Assembly: GCF_037113415.1 (NCBI RefSeq)
Contig: NZ_CP146608.1
Span: forward strand, 1,012,501-1,076,500
Length of the DNA: 64,000 nt
Source of the DNA: Devosia sp. XK-2
GTDB taxonomy: Bacteria > Pseudomonadota > Alphaproteobacteria > Rhizobiales > Devosiaceae
Reading direction: 5' to 3'
Shown: positions 32,687 to 41,900 of the stretch, in pieces
How positions within the stretch are numbered: position 1 is the stretch's first letter
Layout: each line of letters begins with the position of its first letter
Notes under the pieces: generated by a model
Seen by the model: the letters and a program-made list of their open reading frames with translations, nothing else
Database searches by the model: none
What the model was told of the DNA's origin: nothing
Translations under genes and position numbers: made by a program

Positions 32687-33409
32687 ATGCTTATGAGCCA
32701 ACCTGCCACCAGCCCCGCCGCTGCCGCGCCTTCACCTGCCAGGGTTGAGGCAAAGGCTGGCGCGCGCGTTCCGCGGCCCTTTTGCGGCGTGATCGACCCT
32801 GTTCTGGTGAACGAGCCGGTGCTGTTTGCCTTTGGCGGCTCGGTCAGCGCCGAAGCGGCCGCAAGTATATGGACCTGGGTCGCGCGCGACCTTTGCCCGG
32901 ACCTCATTTCCGCCGACGGCGTCGCCAATGGCAATTTCGGCGCGGCCGATCTTGAGCCGCTGATGCCGGAAATATTGTCGCGCATGAAGGCGGCCGTGGA
33001 GAAGGTCGACCGCGACAATGAGGCCCTGCGCCGCCTGCGGGCTCAATCCGGGCGTGACAATTTCCGCGACGAGGTGGCCGTGGTTATGGCCGCCCTTAGG
33101 GCCCGCGCCCTGCTGCCAAAGGCGCAGGGCTTCGGCAAGGCGGTCAACGCGATGAGCGACGATGCCGCCCTTGGTGTTGCTCTGCAGTCGATGCCGCTGA
33201 AAGATCCCGTGCTGGCCGCGCTGCTTTTTCACGCCGCCATGGGCCAGATCGCCAATCCCACGCGGCTCATCACCGCTGTCATCAAGCTCAGCGGCAATGC
33301 CGGCGAGCAGGTCATCGCCCGCAATGGATTTTCGCCTCTGCTCGATGCGGTTCTGGCTCATGCCCAGAACCAGCTGAAGCATTTGCAGCTTGGCGGACCC
33401 CCTTGCTGA
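32687..33409 (+). CDS. Unknown protein, probably the N-terminal part of a frameshifted gene
   Basis: A 240-residue frame (also an ATG at 32693). After a Pro/Ala-rich start it has the block VPRPFCGVIDPVLVNEPVLFAFGGSVSAEAAASIWTWVARDLCPDLI and then long helices. No signal peptide. The frame ends abruptly after LKHLQLGGPPC at a CCCCC run (33398-33402). Removing one C would continue it directly into LADIDMVCRSLERFHRLV of the next frame without a gap, giving a helical protein of about 405 residues. I do not recognise the family. It is followed by the convergent sarcosine-oxidase-like genes. Confidence 0.6.
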   Translation: MLMSQPATSPAAAAPSPARVEAKAGARVPRPFCGVIDPVLVNEPVLFAFGGSVSAEAAASIWTWVARDLCPDLISADGVANGNFGAADLEPLMPEILSRMKAAVEKVDRDNEALRRLRAQSGRDNFRDEVAVVMAALRARALLPKAQGFGKAVNAMSDDAALGVALQSMPLKDPVLAALLFHAAMGQIANPTRLITAVIKLSGNAGEQVIARNGFSPLLDAVLAHAQNQLKHLQLGGPPC

Positions 33410-33911
33410 CATCGATATGGTCTGCCGCAGTCTGGAGCGCTTTCACCGCCTGGTGCGCTCGCTGACCGGCTATGTGGAATTTGCCCGCGGAAGCCGCGCG
33501 ACCCAGGTTCTCTCGACAATCACGAAAATGGTCTCCGACCGGGTCGAGCCGCGCCTCAAAGAGGTGGCCACGGACCTTAACCAGGCCATGCGCCGGCCGC
33601 GCGAGGGCGCAGACCGGATCGACAATGACCGGCTGCTCGGGGCGATCAACGGGGTCTATCTGCTCTCGTCGGTCCGCGATTGTCGCGATTCGCTGGCTCT
33701 AAATGCCGTTTTCGACCAGGCCTGGAGCCAGACCGGCCAGGCGCTTGAATTGCATATCCAGCGCAATCTGGACCTGCTGCGCCAGAATCCGGGCGATGCC
33801 ATGACCGGCGCGCGGCTCGATGCAGCCATCAAGATGGCCGAGGTGCGCTTCAACGCCGATTATGCCGAGACGCTGCGGCGCGCTCGCGCAACGGCGGAAC
33901 GCCGGGCCTGA
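33390..33911 (+). CDS. Unknown helical protein, probable continuation of the preceding gene
   Basis: A 173-residue frame that could start at TTG 33390, but there is no ribosome binding site and the first 20 bases overlap the preceding frame. The content is fully helical (CRSLERFHRLVRSLTGYVEFARGSRATQVLSTITKMVSDRVEPRLKEVATDLNQAM), without membrane segments. I judge it more likely to be the C-terminal part of the protein beginning at 32687, split by an extra C in the run at 33398-33402. If the two are real separate genes, they are translationally coupled. Confidence 0.55.
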   Translation: MADPLADIDMVCRSLERFHRLVRSLTGYVEFARGSRATQVLSTITKMVSDRVEPRLKEVATDLNQAMRRPREGADRIDNDRLLGAINGVYLLSSVRDCRDSLALNAVFDQAWSQTGQALELHIQRNLDLLRQNPGDAMTGARLDAAIKMAEVRFNADYAETLRRARATAERRA

Positions 33912-35891
33912 TCAATCGTCAATCGCGGCAGTGCGGACGCGCACGATCTGGCCCTTGTCCCTCACCGTCAGCGGATAATCGGCGGCGGCGCCGTGCGCAG
34001 CCACCAGGGCCAATGGCCCAAGCGCAGTATGCCTGAGCACGACCCCGACCGCCAATGCCGGATGGTCCGTGTCTGAGTTCGGGAAGATGAGTGCGCCTGC
34101 GTCGAGCGCGCGAGGCTCGTCCGGCACCAGGCGGACAAGGCGCGCATCCTCGCCAAAGCGTCCCGTAAGATAGGCTGGCACTTCCTTGTCGCCGATGGGT
34201 TCCCAGGCATCGGCTTGTTGCATGCTGGTTTCCGCGGCCAGGGAGATGGAGGCGACGCGCTCCTGTGCGACAATGCCGGCAGCCGGCTCGGGTATCAGCT
34301 TGAGGTCGACGCCCGCCGCGACCTCGCTGGCCGTGAGCGGCTGCGGGGCCTCCGCAAGCAGCGTCAGGCCACGGGCCGCGGGCTGCCAGAACTGCAACCG
34401 CAACCGGGGCTTGGCCGGCTCGGGACGGGGTAGGAGGCCGCTACTGCCGTCGAGGTAAGCGGGGGGTCCTCCGGCGACCGGATTGGCAATGGACGTGGGG
34501 CCATCGGGCGTTTCATAGAGCGGATCGACGACCGGGTCCTCGACCGGACGGCGTGTCCGACCCAGCAATTGATCGATGGCGTCGGCGCCGCTCTGAATGC
34601 AGCCGCGCCGGGTAAGATATCCAGCGGCGCTGCCCGCCAGGGCGATCGCCTCCAACTGCCCCTCTGCCTCCAGCCGGCCCGGATTGCCATGCCACCGGCT
34701 GGTGCCGCCAGCGATATGCCAAAGGGTCAGGTCCGGCTGCCAGCCGCCGCAAACCAATAGCCTGTCGGTTACAAGCACCGCTGCGCCTGAGGTTTGCGCG
34801 TGAACCGACAGCGTGCCGCCAGCTCTCACCATGCCGGCCGAAGACACGATCGTGCCCGGTGACTGCACGATGCCATAGGCGCGCGAGAAGGCAATGAAAC
34901 GCGAATTGGCCTGGGGGCGGCTGTCCAATATCCGGCCAATGCCAATTTCTGCATCGCTGGTCAGCATGGCCAGGCGATAGGCCGGATTGCTGCCGGTGGC
35001 GAAAATTGCGTTCTGGCCCGGCCAGACGCCAAACCGTGTCGCCAGTTCATAGGCATCCAGCGTGCCCATGACCCCCGGCAATCTGTTGCCACCGAAGATC
35101 GGCAGACGCTCCAGGGACCCCGTCGCGATGACAATGTGGCCCGCCGTGATGTCGATGACCCGGCCGCGGACCTTCCCCTCCTCGACGTCAATCTGATGGA
35201 TGCGGGCCAGGCCGGTGCGAATGGCAAAGACATGCGTCGATGTCAGCACCGTAATTGCCTCGCTTGCCGCCACCTCCGTGCTGAGGCGCGACATGCTTTC
35301 ATCGGGGGCGTCTTCGCCCTCCTGGGTGCCGAACAGGCCGGATTGGCCACCGAGAAACGGTCGCGCTTCGACGAGCGTCACCGCCAACCCGGCCCTGGCC
35401 GCTGCAAGAGCGGCCGAAAGTCCGGCGACACCGCCGCCTATCACCAGGACGTCGGTTGTTTGCGGCCGGCCGCCCGGTGTAGTTTTCCAGGGGCGGGTGA
35501 GCGGCTGGGTGGCGCTGAGTGTCAGTCCCAAAGTGCGACCGGGCTGGAAGAGCCGCGCAAGGCCCCTGGAGCGCTCGACCCCGACTGTCACGAATTCGGC
35601 GCCGTCCAGCGCTGGCGTTCTGGCCATGGGAAGCGCCGATTGCGGATCATCGGCTAGGTTCTCATGGCTGATCGCCGGCGCGGCGCGCATGGTCAGGCCG
35701 ATGGGATTGTCCAGGTGCAACCCAATTGTATCGATGCCCGCCGCCAGGGCCGCGCTCAGCACCGTGTCGCCGGCGAACCCGGACACAAGCCGCCCGTCCA
35801 ACCGGAAGCGCAAGGGGCGAGAGCGGTCAATGGCAGTGCCGGCAAAGCCTCGGGGAGCCGTTTCCGGCAGGCGGTTGATTTGAGGTCTCAC
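33912..35891 (-). CDS. Sarcosine oxidase alpha-like FAD protein, shortened
   Basis: A 659-residue protein starting at GTG 35891, which overlaps the upstream gene's TGA (35888-35891). N-terminal residues about 20-60 (RPLRFRLDGRLVSGFAGDTVLSAALAAGIDTIG) match the ferredoxin-like start of heterotetrameric sarcosine oxidase alpha subunits. The FAD domain follows with VLVIGGGVAGLSAALAAARAGLAVTLVE and a GYLTRRGC element. Alpha subunits of about 1000 residues end in a folate-binding GcvT domain; here only about 170 residues remain. A longer frame to 36266 exists, but its leader is Arg/Gly-rich non-coding sequence. Substrate unknown. Confidence 0.7.
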   Translation of the reverse strand: MRPQINRLPETAPRGFAGTAIDRSRPLRFRLDGRLVSGFAGDTVLSAALAAGIDTIGLHLDNPIGLTMRAAPAISHENLADDPQSALPMARTPALDGAEFVTVGVERSRGLARLFQPGRTLGLTLSATQPLTRPWKTTPGGRPQTTDVLVIGGGVAGLSAALAAARAGLAVTLVEARPFLGGQSGLFGTQEGEDAPDESMSRLSTEVAASEAITVLTSTHVFAIRTGLARIHQIDVEEGKVRGRVIDITAGHIVIATGSLERLPIFGGNRLPGVMGTLDAYELATRFGVWPGQNAIFATGSNPAYRLAMLTSDAEIGIGRILDSRPQANSRFIAFSRAYGIVQSPGTIVSSAGMVRAGGTLSVHAQTSGAAVLVTDRLLVCGGWQPDLTLWHIAGGTSRWHGNPGRLEAEGQLEAIALAGSAAGYLTRRGCIQSGADAIDQLLGRTRRPVEDPVVDPLYETPDGPTSIANPVAGGPPAYLDGSSGLLPRPEPAKPRLRLQFWQPAARGLTLLAEAPQPLTASEVAAGVDLKLIPEPAAGIVAQERVASISLAAETSMQQADAWEPIGDKEVPAYLTGRFGEDARLVRLVPDEPRALDAGALIFPNSDTDHPALAVGVVLRHTALGPLALVAAHGAAADYPLTVRDKGQIVRVRTAAIDD

Positions 35892-36964
35892 TCGGCCTGC
35901 TCCCCCCCGAAACCGGGGAACTCGGCCACCGCCGTGCTTCGATTGTCTCTGTCGACAAGATGCTGCTCGAACCAATGGGCCTCGGCGCGGGACGCGGCTC
36001 CCGCCAGCCAGCGGGCGAGCGCGGGCGCGATGAAAGCGCCATAGCATCCCGTACCGGCGACAATATCGGCACCGTGACCTTCCACCCGCCCGAAGGCCGG
36101 TGCGCCATCCCGGGTGACAAGGGCTGGATAGCTGGTCTGCCCGGCCTGGACGATCTGCCTGTCTTCGCCCAAAAGGCCCTGCAGATGCGCGGAGAACTCT
36201 GCCCGTTCGCCCGGCCCGAACGCTGCCACTCCGCCTTCGGGCTGCTGAGTGAGGAACAATCCCCAATCCAGCTCGAGCATTATCGAGGACGTCAGCGGTC
36301 GCGTCGGCGCCGTCAGGATGCTGCTATGCTGCCGGCGCCGGAAAAGCGTCGGCCACTGGCGCAGCGGCAGCCAGGCCATGATCGCCTCGTCATCTGCAAG
36401 CACGGCCTGCCGGGCGCCAAAAACCATGCCGTTCTGCGCCAGTTCCACCCGGCCGTCCTTATCGACATTGACCGACTGAGGCGTCAGGCGCCGCACCTGA
36501 CTTTGCGCAAGCCATGGTTCCAGACCGGTTTCCATCTGGGCGCGATTGAGCCTGAATGCGTCGCGCAGCACGATGCCTGCGCGGTTGCCGCCAAGCGTGG
36601 ATTGCGCAACCGGCTCGGCGGCAACGCCAAATCCCACCGCCATATGCCTGATGTGGGAAAGCGCCTCGATCTCTCGCGGCCCCTCCGCAAAAAAGATCGG
36701 ATCGACGCGGGAGAGCGTGCCGCGTCCGGCAATACGGCTCATGAGCCGCGATGCTTCAGGGATTGTCCCGACGAGGATGGTCCAGCTTTGGGGTCGCGTT
36801 ATCGGCGCCACTGACAGATCGATGCCGCGCGGCAGCCGATAGCTGGCGCGGCTTTCTCCCGCCAGCAGGACTTTCTTGTTGTGAGAGCCGGCCAGCAGGC
36901 CTGCCAGAAATTGCGCCAGCGGCGTGGATCCAAAGACCGCGAAATCGAAATCGGGCTCGCTCAT
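35888..36964 (-). CDS. FAD-dependent oxidoreductase, partner of the sarcosine oxidase alpha-like protein
   Basis: A 358-residue protein, shorter and more diverged than the beta subunit of sarcosine oxidase (about 415). The N-terminus FDFAVFGSTPLAQFLAGLLAGSHNKKVLLAGESRASYRLPRG replaces the usual GxGxxG by GSTPLA, so dinucleotide binding is doubtful. C-terminal DAO-like elements remain: GAPAFGRVEGHGADIVAGTGCYGAFIAPALARWLAG. It is first in the two-gene operon with the alpha-like gene, coupled by GTGA. The pair lies between the feu locus and ccm operon, convergent with the former and divergent from the latter. Confidence 0.65.
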   Translation of the reverse strand: MSEPDFDFAVFGSTPLAQFLAGLLAGSHNKKVLLAGESRASYRLPRGIDLSVAPITRPQSWTILVGTIPEASRLMSRIAGRGTLSRVDPIFFAEGPREIEALSHIRHMAVGFGVAAEPVAQSTLGGNRAGIVLRDAFRLNRAQMETGLEPWLAQSQVRRLTPQSVNVDKDGRVELAQNGMVFGARQAVLADDEAIMAWLPLRQWPTLFRRRQHSSILTAPTRPLTSSIMLELDWGLFLTQQPEGGVAAFGPGERAEFSAHLQGLLGEDRQIVQAGQTSYPALVTRDGAPAFGRVEGHGADIVAGTGCYGAFIAPALARWLAGAASRAEAHWFEQHLVDRDNRSTAVAEFPGFGGEQAE

Positions 36965-37102
36965 GCGGCAAATAAGCCCGCGACTACACGCCCCTGTGGC
37001 AATGCGTCCATCTTATCACGCGCTGTTTTGGTGGTTTTTTGCCGCATTCGGCTTATAGAGGGCCATGCCTTGCCGCGTCTGGCAGACAAGCGTTTGGGGC
37101 CC

Positions 37103-38182
37103 ATGATTTTCTGGTCGATCGCCATTGCCGTTACCGCCATTGCCTGCGCTGCCCTGTTTTATGCGGCGGCCGGACGAACGGTCAACGCGCGCAAAGACGA
37201 AATGGCTGACGACAAACAGCATTTCCGCACGGTTCTGGCGGCCATCGACGCCGATGAAGGCAATGGCAAACTCGATGCCGAGCAGGCCCAGGCCGCCCGC
37301 GGCGAACTGGCCCGTGAAGTGCTGCGCCACGGCAATAGGCCGAACCACGGGGGCGGGCAAGACCTTGGCCGTCCGCTGCTGCTCCTTGGGGTAACGGCTA
37401 TAGCCGTTTTGAGCCTGTCGCTCTATGCGGTTCTGGGGCGGCCGGACCTGCCCGTGCAGCCATTGTCGGAGCGGCCGGAGGCTGCCGCGCAAAACATCGA
37501 TCTGGAAGACGCCGTGGCACGCATAGAAGCGCGGCTGACCGAAGCGCCGGACGACCTGCGGGGCTGGCAGGTCATCGCGCCGGCCTATCTGGAAATGGGG
37601 CGTTTTGCCGACGCTGCGCGTGCCTACCGGCAGGTGCTGGCATTGTCCGGACCTACGGCCGATCTGCAAACCGATCTGGCGGAAGCTCTGTTGCTCGATG
37701 CCGGCGGCGCTGGTTCCGAGGAAGCCATGGGCCTGCTGCGCGCCGCCGCCCAGATTGACAAAACCCATACGCGGTCCAGACTTTATCTGGCGGCCGAGCT
37801 CATGCGGTCGGGCAGCTATGATGATGCGAGCGCCTATTGGCAGCAGGCCATCGATCTGGCCAGTGGTGACGAGCCCTGGTTGCCGGCCGCACGGCAGGGC
37901 CTGGCAGTGGCGCTGAATGACGGCGTCGATGCCACCGCCGAGCAACAGGCGGAGATGATCAAGGGCATGGTTGGCGGATTGGCAGACCGCCTGTACAGCG
38001 AAGGCGGCACGATCGAGGAATGGACACAATTGGTGCGATCCTATCTCGTTCTCAACGCCACCGACGACGCCCAGCGCGCATTCGACGCCGCTATTGCCGC
38101 CTATCCCGCCGCCTTTGATCGGGGCGAACTCGATACGCTTGCACTGGGTGCAGGCCTGACGCTTAACGGAGACCGTCCATGA
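37103..38182 (+). CDS. ccmI: Cytochrome c maturation protein CcmI (CycH)
   Basis: A 359-residue membrane protein from ATG 37103 (MIFWSIAIAVTAIACAALFYAAAG). Transmembrane segments lie at about 1-23 and 92-113, followed by a periplasmic TPR domain (LRGWQVIAPAYLEMGRFADAARAYRQVLALSG, SRLYLAAELMRSGSYDDASAYWQQAIDL). CcmI binds apocytochrome c C-termini and delivers them to CcmF/CcmH. It is the first gene of ccmI-ccmE-ccmF-ccmH and overlaps ccmE by an ATGA. The 138-bp spacer to the divergent FAD gene carries its promoter. An upstream in-frame extension to 36881 is not used, as it crosses into the divergent gene. Confidence 0.9.
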   Translation: MIFWSIAIAVTAIACAALFYAAAGRTVNARKDEMADDKQHFRTVLAAIDADEGNGKLDAEQAQAARGELAREVLRHGNRPNHGGGQDLGRPLLLLGVTAIAVLSLSLYAVLGRPDLPVQPLSERPEAAAQNIDLEDAVARIEARLTEAPDDLRGWQVIAPAYLEMGRFADAARAYRQVLALSGPTADLQTDLAEALLLDAGGAGSEEAMGLLRAAAQIDKTHTRSRLYLAAELMRSGSYDDASAYWQQAIDLASGDEPWLPAARQGLAVALNDGVDATAEQQAEMIKGMVGGLADRLYSEGGTIEEWTQLVRSYLVLNATDDAQRAFDAAIAAYPAAFDRGELDTLALGAGLTLNGDRP

Positions 38183-38656
38183 CCATGCCGGCCAATGCCC
38201 GCCGTCGCGGCCTGACCCGCAAACAAAAGCGCCTTGCCGTTATCGGCGGATTGGCCATTGTGCTGGCCATTGCCACGGCTCTTATTCTGACTGCCTTGCG
38301 GGACCAGATCGTGTTTTTCTATGCGCCCAGCGATGTTGTCGCGCGCGACGTTATGCCAGGGCAGGCCATCCGATTGGGCGGCCTGGTCAAGGAGGGCAGC
38401 TGGACGCGTCAGGGGAAGAGAGAACATCTTTACCGTGACCGATGGCGGACACGATATCGTCACCCACTATGTCGGCATTCTGCCCGACCTGTTCCGCGAA
38501 GGGCAGGGGGTGGTTGCCGAGGGCAGCCTGGGTGCAGACGGTCGCTTCGAGGCCAATAATGTTCTGGCCAAACACGACGAGAACTATGTGCCCAAGGAAG
38601 TCGTCGAAGCGCTCAAGGCCCAGGGTGAATGGCGGCCGGAGGCCGGTGCGCAGTGA
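38179..38656 (+). pseudogene. ccmE: Heme chaperone CcmE (CycJ), frameshifted
   Basis: The N-terminus is in one frame (MTMPANARRRGLTRKQKRLA..., membrane anchor about 21-42, [27 protein letters not shown]), and the rest in the next ([19 protein letters not shown]..., [15 protein letters not shown], heme-binding histidine in [12 protein letters not shown]). Removing one G from the GGGG run at 38412-38415 gives a normal CcmE of about 158 residues. As given, translation from ATG 38179 stops after 126 residues without the heme-binding histidine. The start overlaps ccmI (ATGA) and the end overlaps the ccmF GTG. Confidence 0.9.
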
Positions 38657-39906
38657 GCATCGAACTCGGCCATTTCGCGCTGATCCTGGCGTTTGCCATC
38701 GCAACGGTGTCGGCCATTGGCGGCCTGACTCTATGGCGTCGCGGCGATCGGCTGACAGCCGCACTGAGCCAGGCCTCCATTCTGCAATTCGTTCTAGTGG
38801 CCCTGGCTTTCCTGGCCATAGTGCAGGCCTTTGTCGTCTCCGATTTCAGCCTGGCTCTGGCCGCCGAGCATTCCCATTCGCTCAAACCCCTGATTTTTAA
38901 GATTTCCGGGGTCTGGGGCAATCACGAAGGTTCCGTGTTGCTCTGGGTGCTCATACTGGTGCTGTTCGGTGCTCTTGTTGCAGCCTTTGGCCGCAACCTG
39001 CCCTCCGACCTGGCCAATCTGGTGCTCGGTACGCAGAGTCTGCTGACGGCCGCCTTTGCTGGATTTACGCTCTTTACTTCCAACCCATTCGCGCGCCTTT
39101 CGCCAGCGCCGCTGGAAGGGGGCGATCTCAACCCGGTCCTGCAGGATATTGGCCTCGCCATTCATCCGCCGCTGCTCTATGCGGGCTATGTCGGCTTTTC
39201 GATCTGTTTCTCCTTCGCCATCGCCGCGCTGGTATCGGGCCGCATCGACCAGGCCTGGGCGCGTTGGGTGCGGCCCTGGACGCTGTTGAGCTGGACCTTT
39301 TTGACCCTGGGCATCGCCATGGGCTCCTATTGGGCCTATTACGAGCTGGGCTGGGGCGGCTGGTGGTTCTGGGACCCGGTGGAAAATGCCAGCTTCATGC
39401 CCTGGCTGGCCGGCACCGCCTTGCTGCATTCGGCCCTGGTCATGGAAAAGCGCAATGCGCTCAAGATCTGGACCATCTTTCTCGCGATCATCACGTTTTC
39501 CCTGTCGCTTCTGGGCACCTTCCTGGTGCGCTCCGGCGTTCTCACATCCGTCCACACCTTTGCCAGCGACCCCACACGAGGCCTCGTCATCCTCACCATA
39601 TTGGCGATCCTGATTGGCGGCGCCTTTCTGCTGTTTGCCATGCGTTCGCCTGCTCTGCGCCAGGGCGGCCTGTTCGCCCCGATCAGCCGCGAAGGCGCCT
39701 TGATCCTCAATAATCTGTTCCTGGCGACGGCGGTCGGCGCGGTGTTGGGCGGCCGGCCAGAGGCTGATCGGCTTTGCCGCTCTGGCGGTCTTTCTCGCCA
39801 TCCTGATTTCCGCACTGGCCGGAAATTCGATTTCACTGGTCCCGCTCGGGCTCCTGCTGGGCTTCTGGGTGGCCTTTGGTTCCGTGGCCGAACTGATCGA
39901 GCGTAG
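38653..39906 (+). CDS. ccmF: CcmF (CycK) N-terminal part, interrupted by a duplicated segment
   Basis: Starts at GTG 38653, overlapping the ccmE stop. Residues 1-365 (to 39747) are normal CcmF: many transmembrane helices, [30 protein letters not shown], and the heme-handling WWD signature [18 protein letters not shown]. At 39748 the sequence jumps into a copy of the ccmF 3' region in the wrong frame, so the last 52 residues ([14 protein letters not shown]...) are nonsense and it stops at 39906. Deleting 39748-40742 rejoins codon 365 (TTG) to TTC at 40743, giving a standard 657-residue CcmF. CcmF and CcmH form the heme lyase that attaches heme to CxxCH. Confidence 0.88.
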   Translation: MSIELGHFALILAFAIATVSAIGGLTLWRRGDRLTAALSQASILQFVLVALAFLAIVQAFVVSDFSLALAAEHSHSLKPLIFKISGVWGNHEGSVLLWVLILVLFGALVAAFGRNLPSDLANLVLGTQSLLTAAFAGFTLFTSNPFARLSPAPLEGGDLNPVLQDIGLAIHPPLLYAGYVGFSICFSFAIAALVSGRIDQAWARWVRPWTLLSWTFLTLGIAMGSYWAYYELGWGGWWFWDPVENASFMPWLAGTALLHSALVMEKRNALKIWTIFLAIITFSLSLLGTFLVRSGVLTSVHTFASDPTRGLVILTILAILIGGAFLLFAMRSPALRQGGLFAPISREGALILNNLFLATAVGAVLGGRPEADRLCRSGGLSRHPDFRTGRKFDFTGPARAPAGLLGGLWFRGRTDRA

Positions 39907-40748
39907 CCGGATGGGCCGTATTCCGTTTGGTGAAAGCCTGCGACGCCTGGCAGGGCTCCCGCGCTCGATCTGGTCGACGGCTATCGCGCATCTGGGGCTG
40001 GGCCTGACCGTGCTTGGGATCGTCTCCGTATCGGCCTGGGAGACCGAATTGGTGACGACGCTCAACCCGGGCGAGACGGCCGAATTGTCGGGATACCAGA
40101 TTGCCTTCGACACATTCGAGCAAATGAACGGCCCCAATTATCTGGCCGATGCGGGCAGCTTTACGGTCACGGCACCGGATGGTGGAGTGGCCCGACTGGT
40201 GGCCGAACGGCGAACCTATATGGCCAGCGGCATGCCGACTACGGAAGCGGCTATCCAGACCTATGGGCTGTCCCAGCTTTACCTGCAATTGGGCGAGCCC
40301 CTGGACGACACCCATGTCGTCCGCGTCTGGCACAAGCCCTATATCCTGCTGATCTGGATTAGTGCGCTGGTCATGGCGGCGGCCGGGGCTCTTTCGCTGA
40401 CCGACCGGCGCATCCGCCTGGGCGCACCCCAGCCGGCGCGAAAGCCACGCCCCGAGGCGGCCCAATGAAACTGCGCGCGCTTCTGGCTTGCTTGCTCCTC
40501 TGCCTGTCGCCGGTCACCATGGCGGTGGGGCCGACCGAAATTCTGCCCGATGCGGCCCTCGAGCAGCGGGCCCGCGATATTTCGGCGGGCCTTAGGTGCC
40601 TGGTTTGCCAGAATCAGTCGATTGACGACAGCGATGCCGACCTTGCCCGAGATCTGCGCCTATTGGTGCGCGAGCGCTTGCTGGCGGGCGATAACCGATC
40701 AGGAGGTCGAGCAATATATTGTCGATCGCTATGGCGAATATGTTCTGC
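39748..40748 (+). repeat. Direct repeat, copy 1 (ccmF 3' end and ccmH 5' half)
   Basis: This segment is identical to 40901-41900 except for one extra A (GATAACCG at 40691-40698 against GATACCG). It contains the out-of-frame last 240 codons of ccmF and the first 92 codons of ccmH. Its right end runs into TGTTCTGC (40741-40748), a string shared by ccmH (41893-41900) and the interrupted ccmF site, so the junction has 8 bp of microhomology. Confidence 0.95.
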
Positions 40749-40779
40749 ACACTCTATCCGCTCCTGCTCGATGCCCTGA
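40465..40779 (+). pseudogene. ccmH: Truncated extra copy of ccmH (cycL)
   Basis: A 104-residue frame identical to the full CcmH at 41618 for its first 76 residues (signal peptide, [34 protein letters not shown]). The extra A at 40693-40694 then shifts the frame, and beyond 40742 it runs into ccmF sequence. It lacks the membrane anchor. The CxxC motif is intact, but the product is unlikely to work. Belongs to repeat copy 1. Confidence 0.85.
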
Positions 40780-41621
40780 CCGGCACGACCATTTCGGTGG
40801 GCGCACCCTTTTTCAACTTCACCTTCGGGGCGCTGATGGCGCCATTGCTGCTGGTTCTGCCATTCGGGCCGCTGCTGGCCTGGAAGCGCGCCGACCTCGT
40901 GGCGGCCGGCCAGAGGCTGATCGGCTTTGCCGCTCTGGCGGTCTTTCTCGCCATCCTGATTTCCGCACTGGCCGGAAATTCGATTTCACTGGTCCCGCTC
41001 GGGCTCCTGCTGGGCTTCTGGGTGGCCTTTGGTTCCGTGGCCGAACTGATCGAGCGTAGCCGGATGGGCCGTATTCCGTTTGGTGAAAGCCTGCGACGCC
41101 TGGCAGGGCTCCCGCGCTCGATCTGGTCGACGGCTATCGCGCATCTGGGGCTGGGCCTGACCGTGCTTGGGATCGTCTCCGTATCGGCCTGGGAGACCGA
41201 ATTGGTGACGACGCTCAACCCGGGCGAGACGGCCGAATTGTCGGGATACCAGATTGCCTTCGACACATTCGAGCAAATGAACGGCCCCAATTATCTGGCC
41301 GATGCGGGCAGCTTTACGGTCACGGCACCGGATGGTGGAGTGGCCCGACTGGTGGCCGAACGGCGAACCTATATGGCCAGCGGCATGCCGACTACGGAAG
41401 CGGCTATCCAGACCTATGGGCTGTCCCAGCTTTACCTGCAATTGGGCGAGCCCCTGGACGACACCCATGTCGTCCGCGTCTGGCACAAGCCCTATATCCT
41501 GCTGATCTGGATTAGTGCGCTGGTCATGGCGGCGGCCGGGGCTCTTTCGCTGACCGACCGGCGCATCCGCCTGGGCGCACCCCAGCCGGCGCGAAAGCCA
41601 CGCCCCGAGGCGGCCCAATGA
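40719..41621 (+). CDS. ccmF: CcmF (CycK) C-terminal part, separated from its N-terminus
   Basis: Real CcmF sequence starts at 40743 ([37 protein letters not shown]...) and runs to the TGA that overlaps the ccmH ATG at 41618. The first eight codons of the frame (MSIAMANM) come from the broken ccmH copy, and no ribosome binding site is obvious there. This piece has the last transmembrane helices and the periplasmic domain ([49 protein letters not shown]). Plant mitochondria use split CcmF, so a two-piece protein is conceivable, but the exact repeat points to a recent event or an assembly fault. Confidence 0.8.
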   Translation: MSIAMANMFCTLYPLLLDALTGTTISVGAPFFNFTFGALMAPLLLVLPFGPLLAWKRADLVAAGQRLIGFAALAVFLAILISALAGNSISLVPLGLLLGFWVAFGSVAELIERSRMGRIPFGESLRRLAGLPRSIWSTAIAHLGLGLTVLGIVSVSAWETELVTTLNPGETAELSGYQIAFDTFEQMNGPNYLADAGSFTVTAPDGGVARLVAERRTYMASGMPTTEAAIQTYGLSQLYLQLGEPLDDTHVVRVWHKPYILLIWISALVMAAAGALSLTDRRIRLGAPQPARKPRPEAAQ

Positions 41622-41900
41622 AACTGCGCGCGCTTCTGGCTTGCTTGCTCCTCTGCCTGTCGCCGGTCACCATGGCGGTGGGGCCGACCGAAATTCTGCC
41701 CGATGCGGCCCTCGAGCAGCGGGCCCGCGATATTTCGGCGGGCCTTAGGTGCCTGGTTTGCCAGAATCAGTCGATTGACGACAGCGATGCCGACCTTGCC
41801 CGAGATCTGCGCCTATTGGTGCGCGAGCGCTTGCTGGCGGGCGATACCGATCAGGAGGTCGAGCAATATATTGTCGATCGCTATGGCGAATATGTTCTGC
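40901..41900 (+). repeat. Direct repeat, copy 2 (in the intact ccmF 3' end and ccmH)
   Basis: Second member of the about 1-kb direct repeat, offset 1153 bases from copy 1 (1152 after the single-base difference). This copy is in its natural context: it continues upstream into ccmF 40743-40900, which is unique, and downstream into the rest of ccmH. Confidence 0.95.

Noticed and set aside
39748-41900. Insertion sequence as cause of the ccmF interruption
   Set aside because: The inserted sequence contains no transposase and no terminal inverted repeats; it is only a copy of the neighbouring ccmF/ccmH DNA.
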